Shown here piece after piece: positions 34,246 to 42,102 of a stretch of 64,000 nucleotides of DNA. The stretch's first letter is position 1. Each line of letters begins with the position of its first letter. A program made the translations under genes and the position numbers. Source of the stretch: CAVVEQ01 sp963802095. GTDB taxonomy: Bacteria; Chloroflexota; Anaerolineae; Anaerolineales; Anaerolineaceae. The notes below the pieces were generated by a model, which worked only from the letters and a program-made list of their open reading frames with translations, was not told the origin of the DNA and made no database searches. The stretch spans positions 620,001-684,000 of the forward strand of contig CAWDHI010000001.1 in assembly GCA_963802095.1 (NCBI GenBank). Reading direction: 5' to 3'.

Positions 34246-35382
34246 TTAGATCTTTTTTCGATAGACTCTGTGGTTTTTATATTCCTTGCCACCCACAGTT
34301 TTTAGGTCATTCCTCATTTGAACTGCAGTTTCCGCCACCTGTGTCAATTCAGCAGCCTCAAACTGGGACCCTTGCAAAAATTTTGCCATTTCATTGTAAA
34401 GCAGCGCATTTGCACCCCGACCTTGGAATTCAGGCAGTACTCCGGCACCATTAAGGGAAATGAAAGTTGTTCTATTGAATTCATTCAATAGATCAACAAT
34501 CCCCCAAGGACGGGATATACCTACTTTTCCTTTCTGGCGTTGCAATGCTGCCGAGACATCCGGGAATCCGAACAGGAATCCGATAATATCATCATTGTGC
34601 ATAATCACTTTGATCAACTTGGGATCTGCAATGGTGAGAAGGCTATCTAAAAGGAATTGGATTTCTCTTTCTGTCAATGGGTAGTATTCCCAATTATTAA
34701 CAAAGGTTTTATTGTAAGTCTGACCTATTCGCCAGGACCAATCCCTGAGCTCTTTCTTCGATTGGAAGGTTTTAACCTGAAAGTATCCCCTTTCTTCCAC
34801 CTTCAGAGCAATTTCCTGAACCTTTGGCGGCAGGGTAAATTGCTCCCTCTTTAAATAGCAGGATACAAAATCCACCTCTTTCTCGAAACCCACATTTTCA
34901 ATTAACTTTCGGTAGTAGGGAAAGTTATAGTTCATCATCGTCATCATGGCCCGATTTTCATTTCCCTCTATTTGGACTCCATATCCATCAAAAATGCTGA
35001 AGCCTTTTGGGCCGACAATAGTATCCAGCTTCCGGTCTTTTGCCCATTCGAAAGCTGCATCAAAAATAGAATTGGCACCTTCCTGATCATCTTCAGCATC
35101 AAAATAATAAAACTGCGCTTTTCGGGTTTTATGGTACTGATTAAAGACTGTGTTTTCGGTTACAGCGATCCTCGCGACAATTTTTCCGTCGCGTTTTGAA
35201 ACAAAAAAATCGGCAGAGTTTTTTTCATAGAATGGATGCTTCTTTTTATCAAAAACCAGATACATGTCTGTAAAAAATGGTGGAACCCACTGAGGAGTAC
35301 CCCTATAAAGATCATAATGAAAATCTATGAATTCTCTAACCTGTTGTTTGTTCAAAGGATCAATTTTAATAGTTTCAATCAT
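34246..35382 (-). CDS. GNAT-fold acetyltransferase-like protein
   Basis: The 378-residue protein has an N-terminal GNAT-like half (about 1-190, opening with an FIDFHYDLYRGTPQWVPP segment). A C-terminal GNAT domain holds the acyl-CoA-binding loop LPEFQGRGANALLYNEM (about 325-341, the QGRGA motif). The N-terminal YRGTPQWVPP and KKHPFYEKNSADFFVSKR motifs are typical of a widely distributed family annotated only as GNAT-like. Substrate unknown. It is monocistronic, between a bidirectional terminator and the divergent SIS gene. Confidence 0.78.
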   Translation of the reverse strand: MIETIKIDPLNKQQVREFIDFHYDLYRGTPQWVPPFFTDMYLVFDKKKHPFYEKNSADFFVSKRDGKIVARIAVTENTVFNQYHKTRKAQFYYFDAEDDQEGANSIFDAAFEWAKDRKLDTIVGPKGFSIFDGYGVQIEGNENRAMMTMMNYNFPYYRKLIENVGFEKEVDFVSCYLKREQFTLPPKVQEIALKVEERGYFQVKTFQSKKELRDWSWRIGQTYNKTFVNNWEYYPLTEREIQFLLDSLLTIADPKLIKVIMHNDDIIGFLFGFPDVSAALQRQKGKVGISRPWGIVDLLNEFNRTTFISLNGAGVLPEFQGRGANALLYNEMAKFLQGSQFEAAELTQVAETAVQMRNDLKTVGGKEYKNHRVYRKKI

Positions 35383-35476
35383 GCGGGACTCCTATCTTCT
35401 GTATGAATAAAAAAAGTATACTCCTGTTTCTTAAGGCTTGCATCAAGGTAAAATAATCTCCACGGAGAGTTTTTAT

Positions 35477-36511
35477 ATGAGCCAACTAGAAAAAGAAATA
35501 TTGCAGCAGCCGGAGATCGTTAAATATTTTCTTGCTTCCCAGGCTTCGAACATTTCTTTCATCTGCGACAAAATCCGTTCGAAATTCAAGTATGTAGTGA
35601 TCGCGGCGCGTGGTACTTCTGACAATGCTGCCAGGTACGCCCAGTACCTTTTTGGAGCACATAACAAGCTCCAGGTTGCCCTTGCCACACCTTCGCTCTT
35701 CACTTTTTATAACACGTATCCAAACCTTTCCGATGCGCTGGTTATTGGTATCTCCCAAAGTGGTCGCTCTCCGGATATTATCTCTGTGGTTGAAGCCGGA
35801 AGAAAATTTGGATGTGCCACTTTATCAATAACCAATGATCCAGATTCTCTCCTTGCCCGAAATTCGGATCATGTAATACCAATCAATGCAGGAGTGGAGA
35901 AAGCTGTAGCTGCAACAAAGACTTATACATCTTCGCTTGCGGCCTTGGCGCTGTTCTCTTCCACTCTTTCAGGCAATAAAAACCATCTTGCTCAGCTGGC
36001 ATCACTTCCTGAATCGATGGAGAAAACCATACAATTTGCTCTACCTGAATTAATCAAGGTGCAGCGTTACCGCTACATCAACCGTTGCACCGTTCTTGGC
36101 CGAGGGTACAATTACGCTACCGCTTTTGAAATTGCATTAAAGATCAAGGAATTAACTGGCGTTATCGCAGAAGCATATTCAACTGCTGATTTTCGGCATG
36201 GTCCCATCGCGACTGTCAGTCGAGGTTCACCGGTCCTCATAGTCGCACCCTCGGGAAAATTAGAAAAGGACGTCGCATCCCTGGCTTCCCAATTAATAAA
36301 TATTGGCGCGGAATTGATCACTATCTCAGATGTCCCGCGTGTTCTTTCATCTGCCATGGTGAAATTTCAAACCCCAAAGGCCATACCCGAATGGCTGTCA
36401 CCCATTCCCTATGTAATTCCCGGCCAGCTTTTTGCATTGCAGCTAACCAAGGAAATGGGACTGCCTGAGGACCAACCTGCTGGTTTAAAGAAGGTCACTG
36501 AAACGTATTAA
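35477..36511 (+). CDS. SIS-domain sugar isomerase/deaminase (GlmS C-terminal-like, AgaS-like)
   Basis: This 344-residue protein consists of two SIS domains and corresponds to the isomerase half of glucosamine-6-phosphate synthase without the glutaminase. Motifs: AARGTSDNAARY (about 42-53), ISQSGRSPD (about 88-96), TKTYTSSLAAL, the EIALKIKE helix and DFRHGP. Without glutaminase it would act on aminosugar phosphates as isomerase or deaminase. GGAGAG at 35464-35469 supports the ATG at 35477 over a start at 35438. It lies 24 bases upstream of murA, so an amino-sugar role feeding UDP-GlcNAc is a reasonable inference. Confidence 0.83.
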   Translation: MSQLEKEILQQPEIVKYFLASQASNISFICDKIRSKFKYVVIAARGTSDNAARYAQYLFGAHNKLQVALATPSLFTFYNTYPNLSDALVIGISQSGRSPDIISVVEAGRKFGCATLSITNDPDSLLARNSDHVIPINAGVEKAVAATKTYTSSLAALALFSSTLSGNKNHLAQLASLPESMEKTIQFALPELIKVQRYRYINRCTVLGRGYNYATAFEIALKIKELTGVIAEAYSTADFRHGPIATVSRGSPVLIVAPSGKLEKDVASLASQLINIGAELITISDVPRVLSSAMVKFQTPKAIPEWLSPIPYVIPGQLFALQLTKEMGLPEDQPAGLKKVTETY

Positions 36512-36535
36512 TCCATTCACTTATCGGAGGGTCAC

Positions 36536-37816
36536 ATGGAAAAGTTTATTATAGATGGAGGAGTCAAACTTGAAGGGGTGGTAACACCTTCAGGAAACAA
36601 GAATTCCGCCCTTCCAATCCTTGCCGCTTGTCTTCTGACTGATGAAGCGATAACCTTACATAACGTTCCGGATATCACTGATGTTGTGACAATGCAATCC
36701 CTTCTGAGCAGTTTGGGAGTAGAAGTTACAAAAGTTGGTGACCACAGTTGGCGCATCCATGCACGGGAAGTATGCCCGGCAGATCTGGATCCGGATCTAA
36801 CCCGAAAAATTCGCGCATCAATTTTATTGGCGGGACCAATGGTTGCAAGGGCTGGGCAATTTACCCTTCCTCCTCCAGGTGGTGATGTGATCGGTCGCCG
36901 AAGGGTGGATACGCATATGCTCGCTCTAAAAAAACTTGGCGCATCCATTAGATATGATCGAAATTTTCAATTTGAGTCCCGGGGATTGAGGGGAGCGGAC
37001 ATCCTCTTGGACGAGGCGAGTGTCACCGCTACCGAAAATGCGATCATGGCCTGTGCCACGGCTAAAGGGAAGTCCTTAATCCGAAATGCTGCATCTGAGC
37101 CACACATCCAGGAACTTTGCTATTTTCTTAATTCACTCGGCGCAGAAATCCGCAATATCGGTTCCAATACTCTCGAAATCAAGGGCGTGCCCAAATTGCA
37201 CGGTGGAGAATTTTCCGTTGGACCTGATTACCTTGAAGTCGTCAGTTTTATTGGAGCAGCAGTAGTAACCCAGGGAAGCATCCGCATCCGCCATGCAGGC
37301 TGCGAGTATTTATCCATGATCCGCCTTGTTTTTAGCCGCCTTGGTGTCCATTGGGTGGAGGATGGGCAAGATATAATCGTTCCTTCCCACCAAAAATTGA
37401 AAATTGAGCCAGATCTTGGTGGTGCCATACCGGAGATTAGTGTGATGCCCTGGCCGGCTTTTCCAACCGATTTGATGAGCATAGCGATCGTTGTGGCAAC
37501 GCAATCGAAGGGTACTGTTTTATTCCATGACTGGATGTACCCAAGCCGGATGTACTTCACCGATAAGCTTGTGGGGATGGGAGCGCATATCGTCCTCTGT
37601 GATCCCCATCGCTGTATCGTCCAGGGTCCTTCTCAATTTTTTAGCGAAAAAATGGAAAGCCCTGATATTCGCGCGGGGATGGCATTATTGTTGGCCGCGT
37701 TATCCGCGCCAGGAAAATCGGTGATTCGGAATATTGGGCAGATTGATCGCGGTTATGAAAAAGTGGATGTTAAATTAAAATCACTCGGTGCTTCGATTCA
37801 GAGGGTCACCGAGTGA
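36536..37816 (+). CDS. murA: UDP-N-acetylglucosamine 1-carboxyvinyltransferase MurA (Cys-to-Asp form)
   Basis: A 426-residue EPSP-synthase-fold enzyme with GNKNSALPILAA (catalytic Lys22), the PGGDVIGRRRVDTH loop (115-127) and ASVTATENAIMA. It adds enolpyruvate from PEP to UDP-GlcNAc, the first committed step of peptidoglycan synthesis. At the position of the catalytic Cys115 of E. coli MurA there is Asp117 (codon GAT at 36884-36886). Natural Cys-to-Asp MurAs are active and fosfomycin-insensitive in other bacteria. GGAGG precedes the ATG. It follows the SIS gene and ends inside a terminator stem. Confidence 0.93.
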   Translation: MEKFIIDGGVKLEGVVTPSGNKNSALPILAACLLTDEAITLHNVPDITDVVTMQSLLSSLGVEVTKVGDHSWRIHAREVCPADLDPDLTRKIRASILLAGPMVARAGQFTLPPPGGDVIGRRRVDTHMLALKKLGASIRYDRNFQFESRGLRGADILLDEASVTATENAIMACATAKGKSLIRNAASEPHIQELCYFLNSLGAEIRNIGSNTLEIKGVPKLHGGEFSVGPDYLEVVSFIGAAVVTQGSIRIRHAGCEYLSMIRLVFSRLGVHWVEDGQDIIVPSHQKLKIEPDLGGAIPEISVMPWPAFPTDLMSIAIVVATQSKGTVLFHDWMYPSRMYFTDKLVGMGAHIVLCDPHRCIVQGPSQFFSEKMESPDIRAGMALLLAALSAPGKSVIRNIGQIDRGYEKVDVKLKSLGASIQRVTE

Positions 37817-37835
37817 TCTTTCAATAATCTTCTTT
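37780..37835. terminator. Terminator at the murA/thioredoxin convergence
   Basis: A perfect 11-pair stem ATCACTCGGTG (37780-37790)/CACCGAGTGAT (37807-37817) covers the last murA codons and its TGA stop. On the plus strand a T-rich tract follows (CTTTC..TTCTTTTTATTTT); on the minus strand TTTTAATTT follows, so it may serve both operons. Confidence 0.65.
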
Positions 37836-38180
37836 TTATTTTCCTTCTGCGACTTCCATAAATGTGGTCACTGCCTGCCGAAGCATATTTTCCGGCAGTG
37901 CTCCCACTTGTTGGTGCACCACATTCCCATTCGAAATAAATAGCATCGTCGGGATTCCCTGAACGCCATATTGCTGTGCAAATTTTTGATCATTGTCCAC
38001 ATTAACTTTGGCAATTAAAAGTTTTCCCGCGTATTCGGTTGCCAATTTTTCCAAAGTTGGTGCTACCATTTTGCAAGGATTGCACCAGGGCGCCCAAAAA
38101 TCGACAATAACGGGTATTGTAGATTTCAGAACGGTATTTTCGAAACTGTCGTCTGTCACATGAATGGGTTCGTTGATCAT
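37836..38180 (-). CDS. trxA: Thioredoxin (WCNPC active site)
   Basis: This 114-residue protein has the thioredoxin fold: VIVDFWAPWCNPCK (Cys33 and Cys36), DNDQKFAQQYGVQGIPTMLF with the cis-Pro, and the C-terminal GALPENMLRQ. The active site is WCNPC where classic thioredoxin has WCGPC; the Gly-to-Asn change may alter redox potential. It would reduce cytoplasmic disulfides. It is the last gene of the signalling operon, eight bases after the response regulator, so it may be co-expressed with it. Confidence 0.9.
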   Translation of the reverse strand: MINEPIHVTDDSFENTVLKSTIPVIVDFWAPWCNPCKMVAPTLEKLATEYAGKLLIAKVNVDNDQKFAQQYGVQGIPTMLFISNGNVVHQQVGALPENMLRQAVTTFMEVAEGK

Positions 38181-38188
38181 AGGTTCTC

Positions 38189-38923
38189 CTATTTATCTGG
38201 TTCCTGTTTGTTTTTTCTGTAATCGACAAACCGGTAGCCTACTCCCCGTTCTGTAAGAATATAGACAGGATTTGCCGGATCTTTTTCCAATTTTTGTCGC
38301 AAGTAGTTCACATATAAACGTACATAATGGGGTTCATCCTGGTATTCATAACCCCAGACTTTCGCCAGAAGTGTATCATAAGTTTGAACCCATCCTGCAT
38401 TCATAGCAAGATGATATAGCAGGCGATATTCGGTCGGTCGCAATTGGATTGGTTTTCCATCTACGAGAATTTCATGACGACCAAAATCCATGGTAAGTCG
38501 GTTATCCACCCTTATAACCTCTTTGGATGCGATACTTCCTGTTTCGGATCGCCTCAGGACAGCTTTAATCCGACTGACTAATTCACGTGGGCTGAATGGC
38601 TTTGTGATGTAGTCATCAGCGCCAAGTTCCAAACCTTTTATCCTGTCTTCCTCTTCTCCGCGGGCAGTAAGCATGATGACAGGTGTGGCGTTATGCTGGC
38701 GGATCAATTTTAATACTTCGTATCCATCAATGTCCGGAAGCATCACATCGAGAAGGACAATATCCGGTAATTTTTCTCGGATAATATTGACCGCTTGCAT
38801 TCCTTTACCTGCTTCAACTACTTGAAAGCCATCGTGCTCCAGGTTTAAACGGATGAACCGCACCATCCTATCTTCATCATCCACCACCAGGACCATGCGG
38901 TTCTTGTAACTATCTTCTATCAT
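38189..38923 (-). CDS. OmpR/PhoB-family response regulator
   Basis: The 244-residue protein has a receiver domain with acidic pair DDE near residues 16-18, phospho-acceptor Asp in DIVLLDVMLPDIDGYEVL (about 59), Thr in MLTARGEE and Lys in DYITKPFSPREL. A winged-helix DNA-binding domain follows (about 140-235, with EYRLLYHLAMNAG and YVNYLRQKLEKDP). No histidine kinase adjoins; the nearby kinases are Ser/Thr type. GTGAG seven bases upstream supports the ATG at 38923, although the frame is open further. It follows the 79-residue gene after four bases. Confidence 0.9.
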   Translation of the reverse strand: MIEDSYKNRMVLVVDDEDRMVRFIRLNLEHDGFQVVEAGKGMQAVNIIREKLPDIVLLDVMLPDIDGYEVLKLIRQHNATPVIMLTARGEEEDRIKGLELGADDYITKPFSPRELVSRIKAVLRRSETGSIASKEVIRVDNRLTMDFGRHEILVDGKPIQLRPTEYRLLYHLAMNAGWVQTYDTLLAKVWGYEYQDEPHYVRLYVNYLRQKLEKDPANPVYILTERGVGYRFVDYRKNKQEPDK

Positions 38924-38927
38924 CAAT

Positions 38928-39167
38928 TTACTCACGAACAAACGTGATGATTTCCTCTTCAGATTCTGAAGAAACAACTTCGATATAATTTATTTTTGCG
39001 ATTGGATATATTACAACGCTAACATTCGCTTCCATTGTTTTGATATCTTTCCCATCTTTTTTCCGGGGATTTTTCAAGGATACGATCGTATCCGTTGATG
39101 ATGGAAGGCTATCCAGTTCTCCCATTACGGGGTCTTCATTCGATACATGAATAATCACTGTCGACAT
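38928..39167 (-). CDS. Conserved-looking small protein of unknown function (79 residues)
   Basis: This short protein begins MSTVIIHVSNEDPVMGE and reads like a compact beta-rich domain ending in a Ser/Glu-rich stretch. It has no membrane segment or recognised motif. It fits the operon tightly: 16 bases after the FHA gene and 4 bases before the response regulator start, same strand, no overlapping competitor. The sequence contains many codons for structured residues (SLKNPRKKDGKD, VSVVIYPIAKINYIEVV), so it is very probably translated. Its role in the signalling island is unknown. Confidence 0.7.
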   Translation of the reverse strand: MSTVIIHVSNEDPVMGELDSLPSSTDTIVSLKNPRKKDGKDIKTMEANVSVVIYPIAKINYIEVVSSESEEEIITFVRE

Positions 39168-39183
39168 AATGTTATCCTTAAGA

Positions 39184-39702
39184 TCATTTGTGAATCAGTA
39201 CCTGAATTTTCAATTTCCCGACTGCCAGAATGTCGCCATGGTTGATGGGGTAATCAACATGTGGAACGATTTTTTGCCCATTTACCCTGGTTCCATTGGA
39301 TGAGCCAAGATCAGTAACGACAACACTCTGGTTGACGATTTTAAGGGCGACATGCAACCTGGAGACGCCTTGTGCATACGCATTGAATGCTGAAAGATCT
39401 ATATCCGGGAGGATGGGTTGCCCTTCGGATACTCTCCCCAGGGTGAATTCGGTTCGGTCCTTGAGATGTATCACCTGCCCACTTTCCACCAGGTGCAATG
39501 AAACCAAAGATCCTTCTTCGCCTGGTTTAATATCAATCGGTGGTTGTGGGGGGGGTACAGGTTGCTGGGTCAGGACATCTGAAGGCGTCTTCTTGATCTG
39601 TTGCGTGGTCAGGTTCTCCTGAAGGATAAGCCTTGCCCCACATTCGCTGCAAAAGAGCGCGCCAGGTGGCTCTTCATGTTGGCAATTTGAACAAATTATC
39701 AT
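39184..39702 (-). CDS. Zinc-ribbon plus FHA-domain protein
   Basis: A 172-residue protein. The N-terminal zinc ribbon has Cys4, Cys7, Cys18 and Cys21 (CSNC and CSEC). A Pro-rich linker (about 45-58, PVPPPQPPID) leads to an FHA domain (about 80-165) with the phosphothreonine-binding residues in LGR, GVSRLH and LGSSNGTRVNG. FHA domains bind phosphothreonine peptides, so the partner is likely a substrate of the kinase in the same operon. The ATG overlaps the stop of the -1-frame tail of the J-vWA gene (ATGA); its own GGAG is 11 bases away, which favours translational coupling. Confidence 0.88.
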   Translation of the reverse strand: MIICSNCQHEEPPGALFCSECGARLILQENLTTQQIKKTPSDVLTQQPVPPPQPPIDIKPGEEGSLVSLHLVESGQVIHLKDRTEFTLGRVSEGQPILPDIDLSAFNAYAQGVSRLHVALKIVNQSVVVTDLGSSNGTRVNGQKIVPHVDYPINHGDILAVGKLKIQVLIHK

Positions 39703-40016
39703 GGTGTTTGTTGCTCCAATCCTGGGTTTTTCATAAGTGCTCTGGTTCCGTATTTTATCCGTTTGTTGCCTTCTTCACTAAAACGGTGGCTTTGATGAAT
39801 GTGTTCCGCTTCCATAAGGACAGTGTGGGCGAGATCTCGGTTGCCATCGGCGAGAAGATGCGTGGCAAGATGTTGGAGGTGTTGGGTGGCTTTGTCGATA
39901 TCCCCCCCCTCGACTTCTTTTCGCGCATTTTCATGCATCCGGTAGAGGGTCAACCGGGCCATCGCTTCTATTATAGCAATAGGTGGTGATTCTTTGTCCA
40001 GATTTTGCACCACTTC
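39699..40016 (-). CDS. C-terminal tail of the J-vWA protein in the -1 frame (105 codons)
   Basis: An open frame of 105 codons follows directly from the A AAA AAG heptamer at 40022-40016 if the ribosome slips back one base. It encodes a helical, charged region (LTLYRMHENARKEVEGG, QHLQHLATHLLADG, EEGNKRIKYGTRALM) and stops in an ATGA overlap with the FHA gene. It has no good separate ribosome-binding site. The first NTG is GTG at 40013; the ATG at 39962 has TATAAT seven bases upstream (39975-39970), so an independent leaderless transcript is an alternative. It could also be a split gene due to mutation or a base error. Confidence 0.7.
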   Translation of the reverse strand, partial: EVVQNLDKESPPIAIIEAMARLTLYRMHENARKEVEGGDIDKATQHLQHLATHLLADGNRDLAHTVLMEAEHIHQSHRFSEEGNKRIKYGTRALMKNPGLEQQTP

Positions 40017-41170
40017 TTTTTTAATTCGATCGGGAGTCTCTCAATTCCGACCGCCTTGGTTGGAATCTCCAGCTTCACTTTTCCGGTGGTGAGAACCAAA
40101 TTATCGGCTTTTTTTGTAAGCGGATGGATGACGAATTCTAAAAGAACGGATAGATTGTTGTCATAACAAATGCTGCCCATGTTTATCGGTGAATCCGGGT
40201 CTATGGGAGTGATATCCGGTGATAAGCGGAAGGCATATGCCAGCTCAACCTCCGGATCGCTGGTGAAATCGTAGGTAACATTGTGGGCATAAACCCGAAC
40301 GATCGCGCTTAACCTCTGATCAAAGAACTTCGAGAGGTCCTTGGGGTTCGAAATAAAATTCGCGTTTCCACCGCTGGTGCTGGCAAGTTTATCCAGAAAA
40401 ACGTCATTCCACTCATGACCCACCCCGAGAGCATGAATCGTAATCCCGTCATCAACGCACTTTGAAGCCAGGTCAAAGCATGCTTGTTCGTCTCCATATG
40501 TCTGACCATCAGTGATCAATATCAACTGTTTTACCGAGGAGGAAAGCGATCCATTATTCAGTGCGTTGATTCCTGCTTCCAAGCCCTGGAATATTTCTGT
40601 GGCACCGGAACAGCGGATTCCATGAATTTTGCTTTCGCAGCGGTTGATATCGGAGGCATGCGTTGGTTGAACAACTGTTTCTGCCTTATCGCTGAATGCA
40701 ACCACGGAGACGAGGTCTTCTGGTCGCAGTTGGCGGATCAGATTTACCGTGTTGGTTTTTACGATATCCATCCGCGTTCCAGCCATCGAAGTTGATTTAT
40801 CGATCACAATACAAATATTGATGGGTGGATAACGTGTAGGATCGAATTTCGCAGTGCAATTCAGATCCAAAAGCACATACAGCATTTGCTTTTCAGCAAG
40901 CATTGGAATCGCTGTTCGGCTATATTTGGCTTTTATGGATACTTCTGGACCGGTTTTACGCGTGGGGAGTGAATCATCATATTTCGTCCGCTTAATCTCA
41001 TTATTGAGAGTATCGTAAGCTTCCTGGATCAGCAGGAATTGTTCCTTCGCGCCTGGGTCTGGATTGGCATCCGGATGTAATCTCCTGGCAGCATCAAAGT
41101 AAGCTGAACGAATTTCGTCTGCTGATGCATCCTGTGGCAATCCCAACAAACTGTAATAATCAGATCCCAT
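39971..41170 (-). CDS. J-domain/vWA-domain protein (0-frame product)
   Basis: The 0-frame product is 399 residues. Residues 3-66 are a DnaJ-type J domain with the HPD motif at 32-34 (YYSLLGLPQDAS, LHPDANPD), the element that stimulates Hsp70. Residues about 95-300 form a vWA domain with MIDAS DKSTS at 124-128 and ITDGQTYGDE; a beta-rich domain follows. After Lys385 the frame changes character (WCKIWTKNHHLLL, then stop), whereas the -1 frame continues as a plausible helical tail to give 490 residues. It lies 7 bases after the PP2C gene. vWA proteins next to kinase and PP2C genes recall the TerY phosphorylation triad. Confidence 0.85.
   Translation of the reverse strand: MGSDYYSLLGLPQDASADEIRSAYFDAARRLHPDANPDPGAKEQFLLIQEAYDTLNNEIKRTKYDDSLPTRKTGPEVSIKAKYSRTAIPMLAEKQMLYVLLDLNCTAKFDPTRYPPINICIVIDKSTSMAGTRMDIVKTNTVNLIRQLRPEDLVSVVAFSDKAETVVQPTHASDINRCESKIHGIRCSGATEIFQGLEAGINALNNGSLSSSVKQLILITDGQTYGDEQACFDLASKCVDDGITIHALGVGHEWNDVFLDKLASTSGGNANFISNPKDLSKFFDQRLSAIVRVYAHNVTYDFTSDPEVELAYAFRLSPDITPIDPDSPINMGSICYDNNLSVLLEFVIHPLTKKADNLVLTTGKVKLEIPTKAVGIERLPIELKKKWCKIWTKNHHLLL
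40016..40022 (-). other. Candidate -1 slippery heptamer A AAA AAG
   Basis: In the 0 frame the codons are TTA AAA AAG (40024-40016), so the phase is exactly X XXY YYZ, as in E. coli dnaX. A GTGGTG (40013-40008) arm can pair with a downstream CACCAC at about 39988-39983, but it starts only two bases after the heptamer. GAGAG lies about 20 bases upstream, further than usual for a stimulator. Confidence 0.55.
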
Positions 41171-41177
41171 TATTCTT

Positions 41178-42083
41178 TCACGTTAGAATTTGCACTAAAA
41201 CTACACTTATGTTATCCGGTCCCCCTGCTGCATTGGCCGCTTTAGTTAATTCATGACAAGCTATCGAAGGATTCGGTGAATTCTTAACTATTCTAAAAAT
41301 ATCTGCTTCGGGGACAACTCCCCAAAGTCCATCGCTGCAAATTAATAGTGATCCGGGATGTGGTATTTGGAAAGTATCGATATCAGGTCTATATGGTTCT
41401 GCCTGCCCGATTGCCCGGTAAAGGACATTTCTTTGTGGGTGGTTCGAAGCTTCCTCTTCGTTGATTTGTCCTAATTCAACCAATCTGTGAACAAGAGAAT
41501 GGTCCTGGGTTATCGCATGCATCCTCCCATCTGGGTACAAGAAGTATGCACGCGTATCACCCACATGCGCCACAGTAACCTGTTCACCAAGGATCAAGGT
41601 AGCAGTGAGGGTTGTTCCTCCTCCCGGAGCTCGCTTAACCACAGCTTGCTGAGCTTCCTGCATCCCTTTTTCCATCATTTCCTGCAGGCTTTCAGACGGG
41701 GTTTGTGGAACAATCCCGAGGAACGGCATGTATAACTTGGTAAGCACGAACTGTGAAAAGGCTCGAATGGCGACCCCGCTTGCTACTTCGCCATGCATGT
41801 GGCCTCCCATTCCATCAGCAACAATAAAAATCCCGAAAGGAAGCTCAATATTGCCGTCAGCCAGGATTGAATTTAGAGCGAATATTGAATCCTCATTATG
41901 CTCGCGTTGTTTCCCTACCGATTGCGCAGTCCCGACCATCAACTGAATGGGTTTCAGTGTTACTGAAGAAGTACTGACTGCTTTAAGTTGTTCCTCGGAT
42001 AAGGGCGCAGTCTGAACATCGGAAAGGAATTGCCTCTTTTTGCCAAATATTTTATTAACGAGTTCCTCGAAAGATTTAGCCAT
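41178..42083 (-). CDS. PP2C-type Ser/Thr protein phosphatase
   Basis: A 301-residue PPM-family phosphatase. Metal-binding motifs are visible in order: REHNEDS (about 61-67), VADGMGGHMHGE (about 88-99), VAHVGDTRAYF (about 170), LLICSDGLWG (about 247) and AGGPDNISVV near the C-terminus. A 40-residue N-terminal extension precedes the catalytic domain and no membrane segment is present, so it is cytoplasmic. It would dephosphorylate targets of the PQQ-repeat kinase, whose gene lies 19 bases upstream in the same operon. Confidence 0.93.
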   Translation of the reverse strand: MAKSFEELVNKIFGKKRQFLSDVQTAPLSEEQLKAVSTSSVTLKPIQLMVGTAQSVGKQREHNEDSIFALNSILADGNIELPFGIFIVADGMGGHMHGEVASGVAIRAFSQFVLTKLYMPFLGIVPQTPSESLQEMMEKGMQEAQQAVVKRAPGGGTTLTATLILGEQVTVAHVGDTRAYFLYPDGRMHAITQDHSLVHRLVELGQINEEEASNHPQRNVLYRAIGQAEPYRPDIDTFQIPHPGSLLICSDGLWGVVPEADIFRIVKNSPNPSIACHELTKAANAAGGPDNISVVLVQILT

Positions 42084-42102
42084 TCTGCCACTTCCCTTCC
42101 GG

